Of a DNA stretch of 64,000 nt, positions 33,144 to 44,629 are shown piece after piece. Origin of the DNA: Acanthosepion esculentum (Eukaryota > Mollusca > Cephalopoda > Sepiida > Sepiidae); the NCBI GenBank assembly GCA_964036315.1, contig OZ038492.1, positions 33,005,783 through 33,069,782 on the forward strand, read 5' to 3'. How positions within the stretch are numbered: the stretch's first letter is position 1; each line of letters starts with the position of its first letter. The notes beneath the pieces are model-generated. The model was not told the origin of the DNA. It saw only the letters and a program-made list of their open reading frames with translations, and did no database searches. Made by a program: the position numbers and the translations under genes.

Positions 33144-33150
<7 letters not shown>
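33048..33150 (+). repeat. Body of the TATA-HHR family, then CATA repeats
   Basis: TTCACTTTTATATTTACATA, TCTATCTCTGATAT and CATATAGCACAC are shared with 49590-49672, in the same order. Confidence 0.8.

Positions 33151-33204
<54 letters not shown>
33151..33204. repeat. (TA)n microsatellite
   Basis: TA tract of about 54 bp, at the same place after the HHR family body as at 49677. Confidence 0.95.
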
Positions 33205-33207
<3 letters not shown>

Positions 33208-33289
33208 AAATGGACAAAGTCCGACAATTATTTTAAGACATTTTTATGTTTATACATTCTTTTGATAGATACAAATATTTAAGTAAATG

Positions 33290-33622
33290 CTCTGTTTTAT
33301 AATAAACAGTATTAAACAACATTTAACGGCCTGAATGTCCGAGAAATTTTCATAGAAAATTTTCGTCCTCCGACAGGAATCGAACCTGTATCCTATACGG
33401 AACCATCATATAGCCTGACGTGCCTTAACCGTTTCGGCCACAGAGGAGCGTTTGGTTAGCAAGGTCACTCACAAGGTTTGGGTCAACCTGTGATATGGTT
33501 TTGAGGCACTTTCCAAAGGTGCCGCACACTGGGATCGACCTTTCCAGATCGATAACATCAGGAGGTCTCCTTCTTGACAAATCAACTGTGGGGAGATTCG
33601 AACCTGGGCCTCATAGTCAGAG

Positions 33623-33659
<37 letters not shown>

Positions 33660-33660
33660 A
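33290..33660 (-). mobile_element. tRNA-derived SINEs, two tRNA-like heads
   Basis: The first unit on the minus strand at 33448-33362 reads CTCTGTGGCCGAAACGGTTA (A box) ... CAGGTTCGATTCCTGTCGG (B box), followed by GAAAATTTCTCGGACATTC. This is the same family as 39850-40060. A second tRNA-like piece at 33630-33580 reads CCCAGGTTCGAATCTCCC. Neither folds as an intact tRNA gene; each is embedded in repeat sequence. Confidence 0.65.
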
Positions 33661-33845
33661 AGAGTGCTCAATATTGGAGATAAAGCATTTATAGATGTAG
33701 GCAATGTGACATAGATATAAACACTGAACAATTAATCGGTTTCAGACTTCAATGTAAACCTCAGACCAAATGAGTCACCATTGCTGTGGTCATTCCAGTA
33801 TCCACACACACACACTCTCACACACACACACACACACACTCACAC
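33625..33845. repeat. (CA)n microsatellites
   Basis: CA runs at 33625-33656 and 33805-33846. The latter is interrupted by CTCT. Confidence 0.9.
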
Positions 33846-33849
33846 AGAT

Positions 33850-35930
33850 TTAAAAATCTATGATAAGATGTATTTATTCATGCAGACATTCCAATAAATA
33901 TTTATTAAGTGGATTCCTAAACTAAGCATATAAGTTAACATTTATGCACATGCATTTATAGATGTATGCCTATATAGATCAATAAATTATATTTATAGAT
34001 ATAAACGTATTTGTGCATGCAGAGATGCTCATATTTGCAAATGAATCTTACATAATCTGTTAATGTATATACTTTGCAACCTAAGCAGGCATGCATAGAT
34101 ATATATATTTATAACATTCAAGATTTTACTCATTAGGCCTCTAGAATCCATTGTGATTTTGCACTTAAGTTGAACTGCAGAGATTTTGAATTACTTAGGG
34201 ATGATATTACATGTGTAAATGCTATGCCATACATTATACACAGTGTCATTTCAAATGATCAAACTGCAGTTTCAGGTTTCAGTTTTCACTGCAGAAATTT
34301 TAACTCTAAGCTCATTGATTTCTTAACCTTTATTGCTGATTGGTTGTTTCCTGAAGATGCTTAAAATCAGTCTGTCTACTACTGCATTAATAATGCAGGG
34401 GTTTTTTTTTATGTATTATTATATACGTGTGGCTATTAAGGTGGATTTGTCTTGGGAGCTTTCTTTCTATAAATTTGTAGTTTTAGTCTAAAAATCTTTT
34501 TTAAACCTAGATTTTTTTTTTTTTAAATCTCATCTACAAAAATGTATTATGAAAATTTTTACTGGTAAGCATGTACAAAGGTGTGTTGAAAAGTTCTCAG
34601 AATCGCTTACAAGAAAAAAATATCCATTTGATGCCTGCTCATATGGAGAGATTTTCGGGAAATGATTCGGGTTGAGAATTCTTCATCAACCCCTTGTACA
34701 GTTAACATAGCCAAGTATCAGATTCAAATAAATCTCTCTGACCAGTTCCATTTTATATTGCTCATGACATAACACTATTCTATGCCTTTCAGTGTGATTG
34801 CCCTGGGCAGGCCAAGATAATTTTGTTTTTCTTTTGGTTAACAGACAAAAAAATTATTTTCTAAACTTAAAATAAAATAAAAAATTACTTTAAAAGAAAT
34901 GAAAATTTGCTTATCACTATAGAGTATTTCTAGCATGTCTGGCTCAAGACTATTTGTATTTTCTTGTTTTTAAAAGTTTGTTTGACAACCTTTATAGCCA
35001 ATTTAAAATTTGCAGTATCCAATGAATTTTACTAATATTATCAAAAAGTTACTTAGTAAAAGCTTGTTAACTATAATTTTCTCTTCATTGCTATTATATA
35101 TAAAATGTTACCATTTAAATGGCATCTTTTTGAGACCTTAAATATTATTAGGCATATATTTTCATTGTTTTTTTTTTGTTTTTTTTTGTTTTGTTTTTTT
35201 ACTTCCTGAATTTGTAATCTGAAATTGAGGCAATGTCAGTCTTTGGTACTGAATAATTGTAGCAGTTTTGAGATCAGTGTTCCTTAAGTTAATCTGAGGG
35301 AGTGCTGTCATTTGGTAGGGAATTTAGTTCTTCAGACAATTTGGCTATCTTTAGTGTGACATTAAGACCTGGGCAATTTTTTCACAATCTCAAATTCATT
35401 GCAGTTTTGTGACACACTATAAAACTCTGCCATTAAAATGCCATTAGATACAAAAAATTTCAAACCATTACAATTAATGCATTTGTATCTTTAAAATCTA
35501 TAATAACAAAAGTATTTTTATTTTATTTATAAAACAGACTACATAGGTTTTTGGGGCAAATAGCTTTTCACCTGAATATACATAGGAAACAAGGCTTGCA
35601 GTTACAATATCTTCGTAAACATTGACAGTTGTCCATTTGCACACTGGGTCCATTTGCAACTGTTAATATCACAGGAGGAGCATTACAGGTCTTGAGGCTA
35701 GTCTCTATCTGATAATGCAAACATAATCAAATCCATCTGCATAGACAAAGAAAATGCATCAAGACTTCCCATACCATAATTAATTAGTTTATTCTGACAC
35801 AAGATAGAAATGATTACCAAGATAACGAAAAGGTTGTGTACAACAGATTAAATCCAGTTAATTAAACACAAACTCAAATGGATTTTTAATATAATAAATG
35901 TATTTTTATTTTGACATTTTCAAAACAAAA
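33850..35930. other. No gene seen over about 2 kb
   Basis: AT-rich DNA with T-runs at 34509-34525 and 35168-35200. No frame, terminal repeat or RNA fold could be supported. If the LYSMD transcript ends near 32.04 kb this is intergenic. Confidence 0.6.
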
Positions 35931-35938
35931 ACTACTTA

Positions 35939-36325
35939 CACTATAGCTCAGAAGTTTGGGGACCACCCTCTTGATTTAATAATTGGTAAGTTCTATGCCT
36001 TCTTTGGTGAAATTAACTCTAAGATAGGATACAGAAACTATTTAACCCATAAGGGAATAGTATAGTATCTAATTTTTTTTTAGAGGCGGGGGGAGGGGGG
36101 TACAAAACCTTTTTTTTTTTTTTAAAGAGGCTACATGAAACTTTATGCAGTAATGTGTTAATTTCATTATTATTATTATTGAATACATGATAAAATCCTT
36201 AGAAAGCAAATGTCACCCTAGCCAGAAGTGGAATTAGTAAACTAGTTTTGAAAAATGCACCTAACATGCAAATTTTAGATGATTCTTCAAGATACAGGGT
36301 GACCCCAAACTTTTAGCCTATAGTG
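35939..36325. mobile_element. Tc1-like MITE
   Basis: The left TIR CACTATAGCTCAGAAGTTTG is matched by the reversed right TIR CACTATAGGCTAAAAGTTTG. TA duplications are at 35937-35938 and 36326-36327. CACTnnnnn..AAAAGTTTGGGGTCACC is a common Tc1 end. No transposase is inside. Confidence 0.82.
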
Positions 36326-36611
36326 TATGCAAGTATAAAACTAGTTTCTGCTATAATTAACAATATAACTGTGTTGAAAATCATGATATCTCCATCTTTT
36401 TTTCTTTTTTTAACTTAATGATTTCTATATTTTACAGATTTATCTTTTGTTTTTTTGTTTTTTTTATTACTGCTGGTCTTGAAGAAAAAATATCTAAGAA
36501 ATCAAAAATTCAAAAGTAATAATAATAATAATCTGTTCCTTGCCCTGACCTTTGACCCACACTACATATCACTCTAATATTCTGTGATCTAAAACATTTT
36601 ACTGATTGAAT

Positions 36612-37338
36612 TACCATATATTTCCGCATATAAAACAACCTTTAAATCCCAAAAAGTCATCCTTAAAAATTGTCATTTTATTCTACAATTCTAAAAAAGA
36701 AACCTTAAATTCTGAGTGATGTTTGTCGATAGGGGCTAACCTCGGCCTCAGTGCAATAACCAATAACGTACATGAAAAGATTCACATTATCAAGTAATAA
36801 AACCAATATCTACCTTGTATATTACTGGTGTAACTTCATAATAAATTGCCTATTCAAAAAGTAATTCCATATCAATGAAATCAACTGGTATCCATGCAAG
36901 CTCGGCTGAGAAAATGTAAACATCAATTTATGATTGCATTTACAGTAATGGAATGTACTATTATCGTACATTATCATACTGTTATTAGCAGTATTTTTGT
37001 GATTGTCGATGAAGTATAAGTAAATGGTCAGGCTGTTTGTAACATTTTAGATATAGGAAAAGAAGAGGAAGGAAAAGAATCAGTATTTGCAAGAGATCGT
37101 GTGATGATACGTAAACAAAATGGTTTCCCTTCTAGGGGACATGTTGGAAAAACCTGATATTGAACCAGTTTTGTTATTTCATTTATTTTGAATTTCCAAT
37201 AACATCATCTTTATAAAAAGCAATATGCAGTCTTGTATTACAAGATAAATTCATGAGAATTTGCTATATTTTTTTTAATTTTTTTTTTTTTACCTTGTCT
37301 TATCTAAAGGTTACTTTATACGCAGAAATATATGGTAA
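36612..37338. mobile_element. DNA-transposon-like unit with about 35-bp TIRs
   Basis: ATTACCATATATTTCCGCAT at the left is mirrored at the right (reversed: ATTACCATATATTTCTGCGT). Both are followed by ATAAA.nAACCTTTA. Target duplication unclear. The interior (AGGAAAAGAAGAGGAAGG near 37054) has no intact ORF. Superfamily not assigned. Confidence 0.7.
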
Positions 37339-38264
37339 TCCAAAAGCAACTCTTGGTATATTTTGTCGTTTCTCATATATTGTTGAATAAGAATTTTTAA
37401 GTTTAAATATCTAGTAAAAAGTTCACCATTTTAGAATGAAGGCAATTTTGTTCTTATCTCCCAAGTACTGTTTAAATTCTTTAAAACAGTTTTCTATATT
37501 GGCTGTGGTTGCTTCAGATATTACATATTTGACAAAGCTAATTACACTGTTACCTGACTTTCTATATTATGTGTGTGTTCGTTTTTTTTGTTGTGCATTA
37601 TTTTTTTTAATTGGTTTACGGTATGCATCTAAATCCCTCAATCTGTTTGTGCCTATCGGTTGACTTTGACACTAGTTGTTTCTTGATGGTTACACTGAGG
37701 ACGTGGCAGCGGGGAGTTATTAAGAGTTTTGAGAGGAATGTTGAATGTATGAATGAAAGGGGAGACGAAGGAGATCTGGTTATCTTTCTTCTTGAATACA
37801 CCAAGTAAATCATGACACGACATTTACTTTGGGCTTTAAAAAAAAAAAAAAAATGTTAAAAGAAATAAAAACTGTATAAACTGAAATTATATTTACATTA
37901 AATGAATAAATGGGGAAAAAAAAAACTGATAAAACAAAATTTTTAAAAAATAAACATTTTTTTAAGAAAAATGACCAATAAAGAATCCAGTTATATCATT
38001 ACTGGATTTGATAAAAATTTTATTTTTAGCTCTTGTATTTTTTTCTTTGTTATGCAAAATATATTCATTACATTCCTACCTATGTGCAGGTCAAAGGTAA
38101 AAAAAAAAAAAAAATTGTATTTCAGATATCCAAATGACAGATGGCAAGACAGCCATTTAAGTTCAAACAAACATGGCCTGCTAAGTTCATAAACCTTTAC
38201 CCTGTTAAAGCAGTCATCATTTTTATTTTTAAACAGTTATAATTTCAGGGAAATCTATGATAAA
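37339..38264. other. No gene seen
   Basis: Open frames at 37436-37813 are short and overlap on both strands without family features. Poly(A) runs near 37838 and 38099. Confidence 0.6.
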
Positions 38265-38289
38265 ATGGGAAAAGCTTACATGTGACTTG

Positions 38290-38313
38290 TTTCATCCTTT
38301 AAGACTTCATCAG
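38290..38313 (-). ncRNA. Hammerhead core, PLE remnant (minus)
   Basis: CTGATGA (38313-38307) and GAAAC (38293-38289) are intact. The intervening AGTCTTAAAGGAT pairs poorly, so stem II has decayed from the AUCC/GGAU seen in its relatives. Confidence 0.55.
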
Positions 38314-38929
38314 ACTAAAATGAAGTTAACATTGATGCAACCGCACATGCGTACAAAAGAGTGGACACTGAAAATTTTTAATTTTTTTTTTTTTCAGATA
38401 TATAATCTAGTTGATTTCATCCAGATTCTTTTTCTTTTTGTTATTAAATATCCCAAATTGTGATAATAGAAGATCTGCCAAAAATGTGAAATTTTATAAT
38501 ACGGAATGTAAATTTACTGTGGATGGTCTAGCAATTAAAGCACTTTCTATATTTTTTCATCTCAGTAAATTACTTTCTCTTTTAATTAGAGTAGTATTTT
38601 TAAATCAAAATTAGTCAGACTCCTTATAGTAAGCAACAAATGCATTTAATGTGTTTTGTAAAAGACCTCATTTGTGTTCATATAATCTTTTATTTAAATT
38701 CCTTGTGGTTTTTCTTTATGTATTCTTTGGGAAAATTAAAAAAAAAAAAAAAAAAAATAAATTCCTTCAAGTTTTAGCCTATTTTATTTTGTATTAAGTT
38801 TTTTATTGTTTTAGAAATAATTGTAACACATTTCATGTCAAACTTTAAAAAAATTTAAATTTAAAATTCTCAGTATCACCTATCTTTTGTGTGCATGTGT
38901 GTCCACATCAACATAAACAGCAATTTAGT

Positions 38930-38954
38930 CTGGTGAAATCCTTAAGGATGAAAC
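38930..38954 (+). ncRNA. Hammerhead core, PLE remnant (plus)
   Basis: CTGGTGA, stem II AUCC/GGAU with UUAA loop, GAAAC. One core base (A6) is G, so it is probably inactive. Confidence 0.6.
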
Positions 38955-38990
38955 ACTGCATGAAAATTTTTTCCACTTTGTTATAGATTT

Positions 38991-39849
38991 CCCTAAATTT
39001 GTTCTTGATAGATAAAAATTATATATCCTTTTCCCATAAAAGTTATAGTGCATATGTCATTTGTTTCAGGGTTTGCAGCCAACCTGAAGATCTGGGAATT
39101 TTTTTTTTTTTTTTTTTAAGTCACCTTGAAGAAAAATTATGGAATTTTAATGTCAGAGAAAAAATTTTCCCATGTACTTTGACATTAATTGAATGTTATA
39201 TATGGCACATGCCATCAGTAATTATTCAGAGTAGGCAGCCTGTGATTGATTTTAAATCTACAAAAAGATCAAATATTTTGCATTTTATACATAATAATCA
39301 GAGTAACCTTCCTAATTTTGTTGGATTAAGTGCATATTGTGCCACAGAATTTAACTGTTTATTTTATTCAGGGTAGGTACTGCCTACCTAGATGGCACAT
39401 CCCAGATATCTCTCTTTTGAGAGATATATATATATAGGCAGCAATGGAGCTATGATCAGATAGGTGTAACATAAGATGTCTGGATAAGCATGTAGTTGTG
39501 TAACTGATGTAATTATTTATGAGTTCAGTTTGATCAGGAACACGGTTCTTTAAGGGGCATTTGAATTCATTAGAACCCATTTAAACACCTACAAATTTAC
39601 CAGACTCCATTAGAAACTTACTAGTAGAAAACACAAATATATTAACTGCATCCATCTGTAAAAAAAAAAAAAGATGGAAGCTTTAATAAAAAAAAGAAAA
39701 AAAGCCAACTCTTAACAATATTAACTATGAACAAAGCCACAATGTCTGTCATTTTTAATGAAAAATGCATATATATATATATATATACACACACACATTA
39801 TTTTTATTGATATAATTTAAGTAAATGTTTTTTTTTAAAATTATTAATT
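38991..39849. other. No gene seen; part of a dispersed repeat
   Basis: AGCCAACTCTTAACAATATT (39704-39723) is shared with 50880-50930 and 60470-60500. The open frame at 38999-39376 contains a poly-F run and has no domain. Short (TA)n at 39768-39786. Confidence 0.5.
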
Positions 39850-40060
39850 ACATTTACCAGCCTGAATGTTCAAGAAATTTTGTAGAAAATGTGCTTCTCG
39901 GACAGTGCTGTTAATGTGTGTTTATAAACAGATGGCTGAATGGTTAACAGCACATCAGATTAAATGATGGTTCCCATTAAGAAGTTAGAGGTTCAATTCC
40001 TGTCAGAACATATATTGTCTACAAAATTTTGCAACCATTCAGGCCATTAAATGTAATCAA
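39850..40060 (+). mobile_element. tRNA-like SINE inside inverted arms
   Basis: The core GATGGCTGAATGGTTAACAG (39931-39950; A-box region) and AGAGGTTCAATTCCTGTC (B box, about 39987-40004) is tRNA-like. The arms CCTGAATGTTCAAGAAATTT (left) and AAATTTTGCAACCATTCAGG (right) are inverted. It is the same family as the minus-strand unit at 33290-33450. Confidence 0.65.
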
Positions 40061-40170
40061 TACTGTTTAATTAAAAAAAAAAACAGACCATTTACTTAAT
40101 AAATTATTTTTATTGATATAATTTAACAGAAAATATATTAAAATAATTGTAAAACTTATTACAATTCATT

Positions 40171-40180
<10 letters not shown>

Positions 40181-40225
<45 letters not shown>
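40181..40225. repeat. (TA)n microsatellite
   Basis: (GT)5 followed by a TA tract with a single AATA break. Confidence 0.95.
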
Positions 40226-40439
40226 AAAAAAATTAAAGATGACTGACAATGTAGTGTGATTAAGCATTTTTAATCAAGTGATTTCTTTTCTGGAAATAGT
40301 GTTAAAAGTATTTTCTTTATATCCAAGCACTTTTGGCCATTACCAAAGATTTTTTTTATCTGAATGTGTAAATTTTTCTATATGTATTTGGAGTGATGGA
40401 AATTATTATTATTATTATTATTATTATTTTTTTCAGCAC
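40226..40439. repeat. Unassigned DNA ending in an (ATT)n microsatellite
   Basis: (ATT) repeats at about 40402-40429; nothing coding. Confidence 0.7.
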
Positions 40440-41029
40440 ATGCTTTATTTTCCATAATTTTGCTACATGAGTTTCCGGTCTCGCGACCATAATCGGGCAA
40501 AGTGTAGAGATTTCCACATATTACTAAAAATATTTTTTTCTTATGTTAAATATTCTCAATATGAGGCATTCTCTTTTTTGTGTGTTAGTGACCCAAATGT
40601 CTTTCTTGCACTGGCAGTGAAAAGTTCTGCGTGAAGGGTTATACAACAATTAAGATTGGTCCAAGAAATGGTCAAGGAGTTATCAGCATTCTTATCTTTT
40701 AATGACCCCTGTGTGTTCTTAGATCTATTTCCATTTTCTTGTGTTTTTGTCAGCATACGTATATTCCCTCTCCATACATACACACTGTCTTATTACGAGG
40801 AATCAGTAAACATATTTGTACACATACACAAAACTTCCTATGCTGTGTAGTGTTTGCTTGTGTGCCCGTTGTATACATATATACACCAATACGCGCACTT
40901 CCTCTCTACATACACATACTGTCCTATTACAAGGAATCAGTGCGCACACACACACACACACACACACACGTATGGACATACACACACATTTTTCAGTTTA
41001 TTATTCTTGCTAAGTAGGTCTCAGAAATT

Positions 41030-41554
41030 AAAAAAAATCCAGACCTACTTAGCAAAAATAATAAACCAAAAAATATACTAAAAACAACCAAAATAATTAA
41101 AAGCAAACGCCAATCTAAAAACCTAAAACACATTAATCTCATCCAAATTTAACCAACACACAATACAGGGAGTCACAAAATGCAACAAAAAAAGATGTGG
41201 GGTTTGTGACATTATAGAAGGAAACTCCTACACTTTTGAAAACCCCAAAACGACATTCATAATAAATAAAAACTTAAATCACATTTTTGGAGTTGTAGTT
41301 TATGTACTTAAATGCACAAAATGCAAGAAGTCATATATAGGTATCAGCCAACAACTGAACAACAGAGTCTCCCTGCACAAAAGCAACATAAAATTATTAG
41401 ACAACAGAAAACTTTTTTATCACAACACATATTTAAATCTAACCAGGGTGAATTTAAAATTATGCCAATATATCAAACAGACAATTATCCTTACCTACAA
41501 ATACACAAAAAAAACTTCATAAACAAATTTAAACCAAAACTAAATAGATCATAA
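41030..41554 (+). pseudogene. PLE GIY-YIG endonuclease fragment
   Basis: The frame reads a Cys motif TKCNKKRCGVCDIIEGNSYT near 41180, then VVYVLKCTKCKKSYIGISQQ (the GIY-YIG signature region; 41290-41350), LNNRVSLHKSNIKLL, and a tail ending in FKPKLNRS with stop near 41554. Reverse transcriptase is missing. One or more frame changes separate the Cys motif from the ORF end. It would nick DNA for target-primed copying in the complete element. Confidence 0.8.
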
Positions 41555-41664
41555 CCCCACACACAAAAGCACACAACATGCACACATAATGACCAAATAC
41601 AGTGGTCAAACCACTCTCATGCATGCACGCACAACTCACCTGCGGATGTCTGTGGAACACGAAT

Positions 41665-41668
<4 letters not shown>

Positions 41669-41700
<32 letters not shown>
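41669..41700. repeat. (TA)n microsatellite
   Basis: TA tract after the PLE endonuclease. The preceding CTGCGGATGTCTGTGGAAC resembles a ruined hammerhead but lacks key core bases. Confidence 0.95.
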
Positions 41701-41704
<4 letters not shown>

Positions 41705-42368
41705 CACATACATACATATTGACAAAATCAGGGGACTACTCATGGGCATGCATGCAAATCCCACACAACTTAGGAAGTGTGTGTGTGTGTGTACTGATTC
41801 CTTGTAATAGGACAGTATATGTATGTAGAGAGGAAGTGCGCATATGCATGCACCACACACACATATATTGGCAAAAACAATGGGCAAACACTACACAGCA
41901 TAGGAAGTGTGTATGTATACAAATACGTTTACTGATTCCTCGTAATAAGACAGTGTGTATGTATGGAGAGGAAATATACATGCATGCTGACAAAAACACA
42001 AGAAAATGGAAATAGATCTAAGAACACAGGGGTCATTAAAAGATTGCCGATAACTCCTTCACCATTTCTGGGACCAATGTTAATTGTTTTATAAACCTTC
42101 ACGCAGAACTTTTCACTGCCAGTTCAAAGACATTTGGGTCACTAACATATCGAATATTTAACATCGAAAAACATAAGAAAAAAATTAATTATTTTTAATA
42201 TGTAGAAATCTCCACGCTTTGCCTGATGGCTGTTGCGAGACCAAAAACGTGTAGCAAAATTATGGAAAATAAAGCATTTTTTGTTTTTAAAACTCCATGT
42301 GACAACCAAAAACGTTTGTGGTTTCTCTCTTCACTTTTCTCTCGTTGAAACGACTATAACCTCTTCCC

Positions 42369-42372
<4 letters not shown>

Positions 42373-42415
<43 letters not shown>
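42373..42415. repeat. (TA)n then (CA)n microsatellite
   Basis: TA tract continuing into (CA)8. Confidence 0.95.
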
Positions 42416-42434
<19 letters not shown>

Positions 42435-42439
42435 GGTAG

Positions 42440-42799
42440 ATGAAGCTATTATATTTGTATTTTCTACAAGTGTATTGCAGATGGAGTTTGGTAAATTTCC
42501 ATGTGTGTTTAGTCATAATGGCTAACAGAATAGCCAAAGGTGCTCAGATATATAGAACACTCGGACAGTTTTTCACACCTTATTTCCAAAAAATTGTTTC
42601 ATTTGTTCCAGAAAATCCAAGAACAAAGTTGTTGACTTTGTCAAATAGGGAACAAGAAACTTCTCCCAGGTGGAAAATTATGTTCAACCAGTTCCTTCAG
42701 AATCTAGGGATTAGGGACAATGGAAGCCCTTCATTGCGTTTACATGCCCTGACTCGTCACTATATATTAGTGAATTCATGACAACAATAATTCTCCATG
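42440..42799 (+). repeat. Unclassified dispersed repeat
   Basis: TTGCAGATGGAGTTTGGTAA (42475-42494) recurs inverted at 60384-60404 (GACTTACCAAACTCCATCTGC region). ATAATGGCTAACAGAATAGC (42515-42534) resembles 60617-60636 (ATAATGGCTAAAAGTATAGC). The 113-residue open frame here is not recognised. Confidence 0.5.
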
Positions 42800-42803
42800 C
42801 TAG

Positions 42804-44625
42804 TGTGACACCAAGCTGTCGGCCCGTGGTCAACTCCCAGTCGCGGCACAAAGCTGTAAGGTTTCTTCTACTGGTGTTTTGGGGTTGACTCTTTGTCACT
42901 GCCACCAGCCTGTGTCCCGGTCGTCGCTACTCGGCAAAAACCCCTGGTCAGGATACCGATATGTGACACTCAGCCGTCCAGGGTCGAATCCAGTGGTTAC
43001 AGCACCAATACATGGCACCAGGGTCGAGTTCTGGTCGTCGATGTTAACGGCTTCACCAGTTGTACCGGTTCAATGCCAACTCTATTGTTCACAGCTCACT
43101 TGCAACGTCTGGTTACTGGAGTAACTGCCTTCATCTCAAGTCTAACCTACCCATGTTGTGACTTTGATCTTAGCTAGACGAGATCAATCGGTCATCGGGC
43201 CATAGTGTCAGCTGAGTCCAAATTGAAGGTGACATTGCACAAGCGCAAAGAAAAAAAAATAAATGAAGGAAAAACCCAAGAGGTTCAAGTATGTTAAGAA
43301 ATAACAGTTTAACTTTATCTTTCTGTTATATACAGAAACGTGTTTTTCTCCCAGCCCATTTCCTACAAAATGTGACACTTCTATGTTTCAAGCAAGTTGA
43401 TATCGTAAGCCAACTAATTTAGTTTTTAAGTGCTGGCTTAACTTTGTTTGTCAGTATAACTTGCTATCGGTAGCATCGGTGGTCATGGAATCTCTTGGTC
43501 AACTTCTGCAAGGCAACACTCTGGTTATGCTCTGACTGCAACTGCTTCTCCAACTGCAACTCAACTACATTGTTGTGGAACGACCCATCGTCGTTTGTTT
43601 ATATGAGTACAAACCAAAACCCAGTGTGTGGGCCCAACGCGACCTGGGGTTCTCGATAATCTCTATTTCTAACAAGAAATCTCTTTGTTGTCAGGACAAG
43701 AAAATTGATTATTTCCCATTTTTGGAAAATTAACCATTTCCCATTTCGAGGGGGAGGTCTCCGTCGTTCGTGAGGGAAGGTCAGAGGGGAGCTATCCTCC
43801 TGGACTCTCTCTCTCACATTGATATCTCATACCAATCCCTTCAGTGGGCATTAACATCTTCTCATCCATTCACCTCCGCCTATCACCATGCTACCATACA
43901 ACCAATCATCTCTCAGCAGTGTTGGTGTGGCTACGCTGACCTCCTTAAAATTATAATCTAGAATTTTTGTTTACAAAATTCTTTTATCACATGTTCTCTT
44001 TTTCCTGGGTCACCCAAAAGTCACTAACCCAACGCTCTTACAGTCTCATTAATCACTGTCAAAGTTTGCCATCTGGTTCCCTACTCCAAGTTAGCTTTAT
44101 CATGGAATCCCTGACCTGTTAAGAAACCAAATTCTTTTTATCTCATCAAATCTCAGTTCTCCACTTCTAATTTTCTGGAGATTGCCAAAAGTTTACAATT
44201 GCCATTCGGCGTCTTAGCATCTGTTGGCAAGTAAATGATAACAATCCTCTCACCTATATCGAGACAATGCCAAAATTTTATAATTACCACATTGCTTCTC
44301 TTCGCCTGTATCCAAGAAAAAAAATTAAATGATATCTTGGAAAGATAATTAACATTGAATCTTCCTGCCTGTATCGGCACATGTTTTGGCCGATAATTCC
44401 ATATTTGCCTTTCTTTCTATCTCCCTCGGTGATAACTCAACTTGGCTAGACCGCACACGTGGCTTCTTCGGGGTTTATTTTGTAAACAAATTAAAATCTT
44501 TGTTTTAACATCGATCAGTCTATCTTTCGTTATAACTTTTTATTTTCGCTTTAAGAATGTCTATTTTCTGTTTTAACTTCTATGGTTAATTAGTTAGCCA
44601 ATTACCCTAGCTAAATAGTGTCACA
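42804..44625 (+). mobile_element. Solo LTR, family A copy 3, TSD CTAG
   Basis: Begins TGTGACACC (42804) and ends AGTGTCACA (44625). Exact CTAG at 42800-42803 and 44626-44629. TATA-like TTTATATGAG at 43598-43607. The 5' region (AAGCTGTCGGCCCGTGGTCA) matches copy 1 in reverse (AGCTGTCGGTCCATGGTCAA). No internal gag/pol. Open frames inside are not genes. Confidence 0.87.
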
Positions 44626-44629
44626 CTAG

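Larger units (their letters stand above)
38265..38990 (-). mobile_element. Penelope-like element remnant with hammerheads at both ends
   Basis: On the minus strand 38740-38480 reads FPKEYIKKNHKEFK (decayed GIY-YIG region) and later a stretch with STVNLHS, parallel to the PLE at 52320-53330. The 3' end GTACGCATGTGCGGTTGCATC is followed by a hammerhead at 38313-38290. A copy of that same 3' segment, CATGTGTGTCCACATCAAC plus hammerhead, lies inverted at 38893-38954 (+). Inverted terminal segments are known in some PLEs. Confidence 0.65.
40440..42280 (+). mobile_element. Penelope-like element between about 480-bp inverted arms
   Basis: The left arm 40440-40945 reappears inverted at 41785-42280. 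Matching blocks include TGCTTTATTTTCCATAATTT, TTTTCACTGCCAGT, TCTTAGATCTATTTCCATTT, GTCTTATTACGAGGAATCAG and GTCCTATTACAAGGAATCAG. The middle carries a PLE endonuclease (41030-41554). The arms probably represent PLE terminal repeats in inverted orientation, which is known for the group. The open frames in the arms come from CA-rich sequence. Confidence 0.72.

Noticed and set aside
33362..33448. Functional tRNA gene on the minus strand
   Set aside because: A and B boxes are present, but the acceptor ends do not pair convincingly and the sequence continues into repeat family sequence shared with 39.9 kb; it is a SINE head.
41640..41672. Hammerhead ribozyme after the 41-kb PLE endonuclease
   Set aside because: CTGCGGA and CGAATAA lack required core bases and stem II is only three pairs, so at most a ruined copy.
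40739..42015. Several CA-rich frames with HTHTHT and CVCVCV runs
   Set aside because: They come from microsatellites in the inverted PLE arms; both strands give equally long frames.
44153..44380. Minus-strand 75-codon frame with a pleasant-looking sequence
   Set aside because: It is located in the 3' part of a solo LTR and has no family resemblance.
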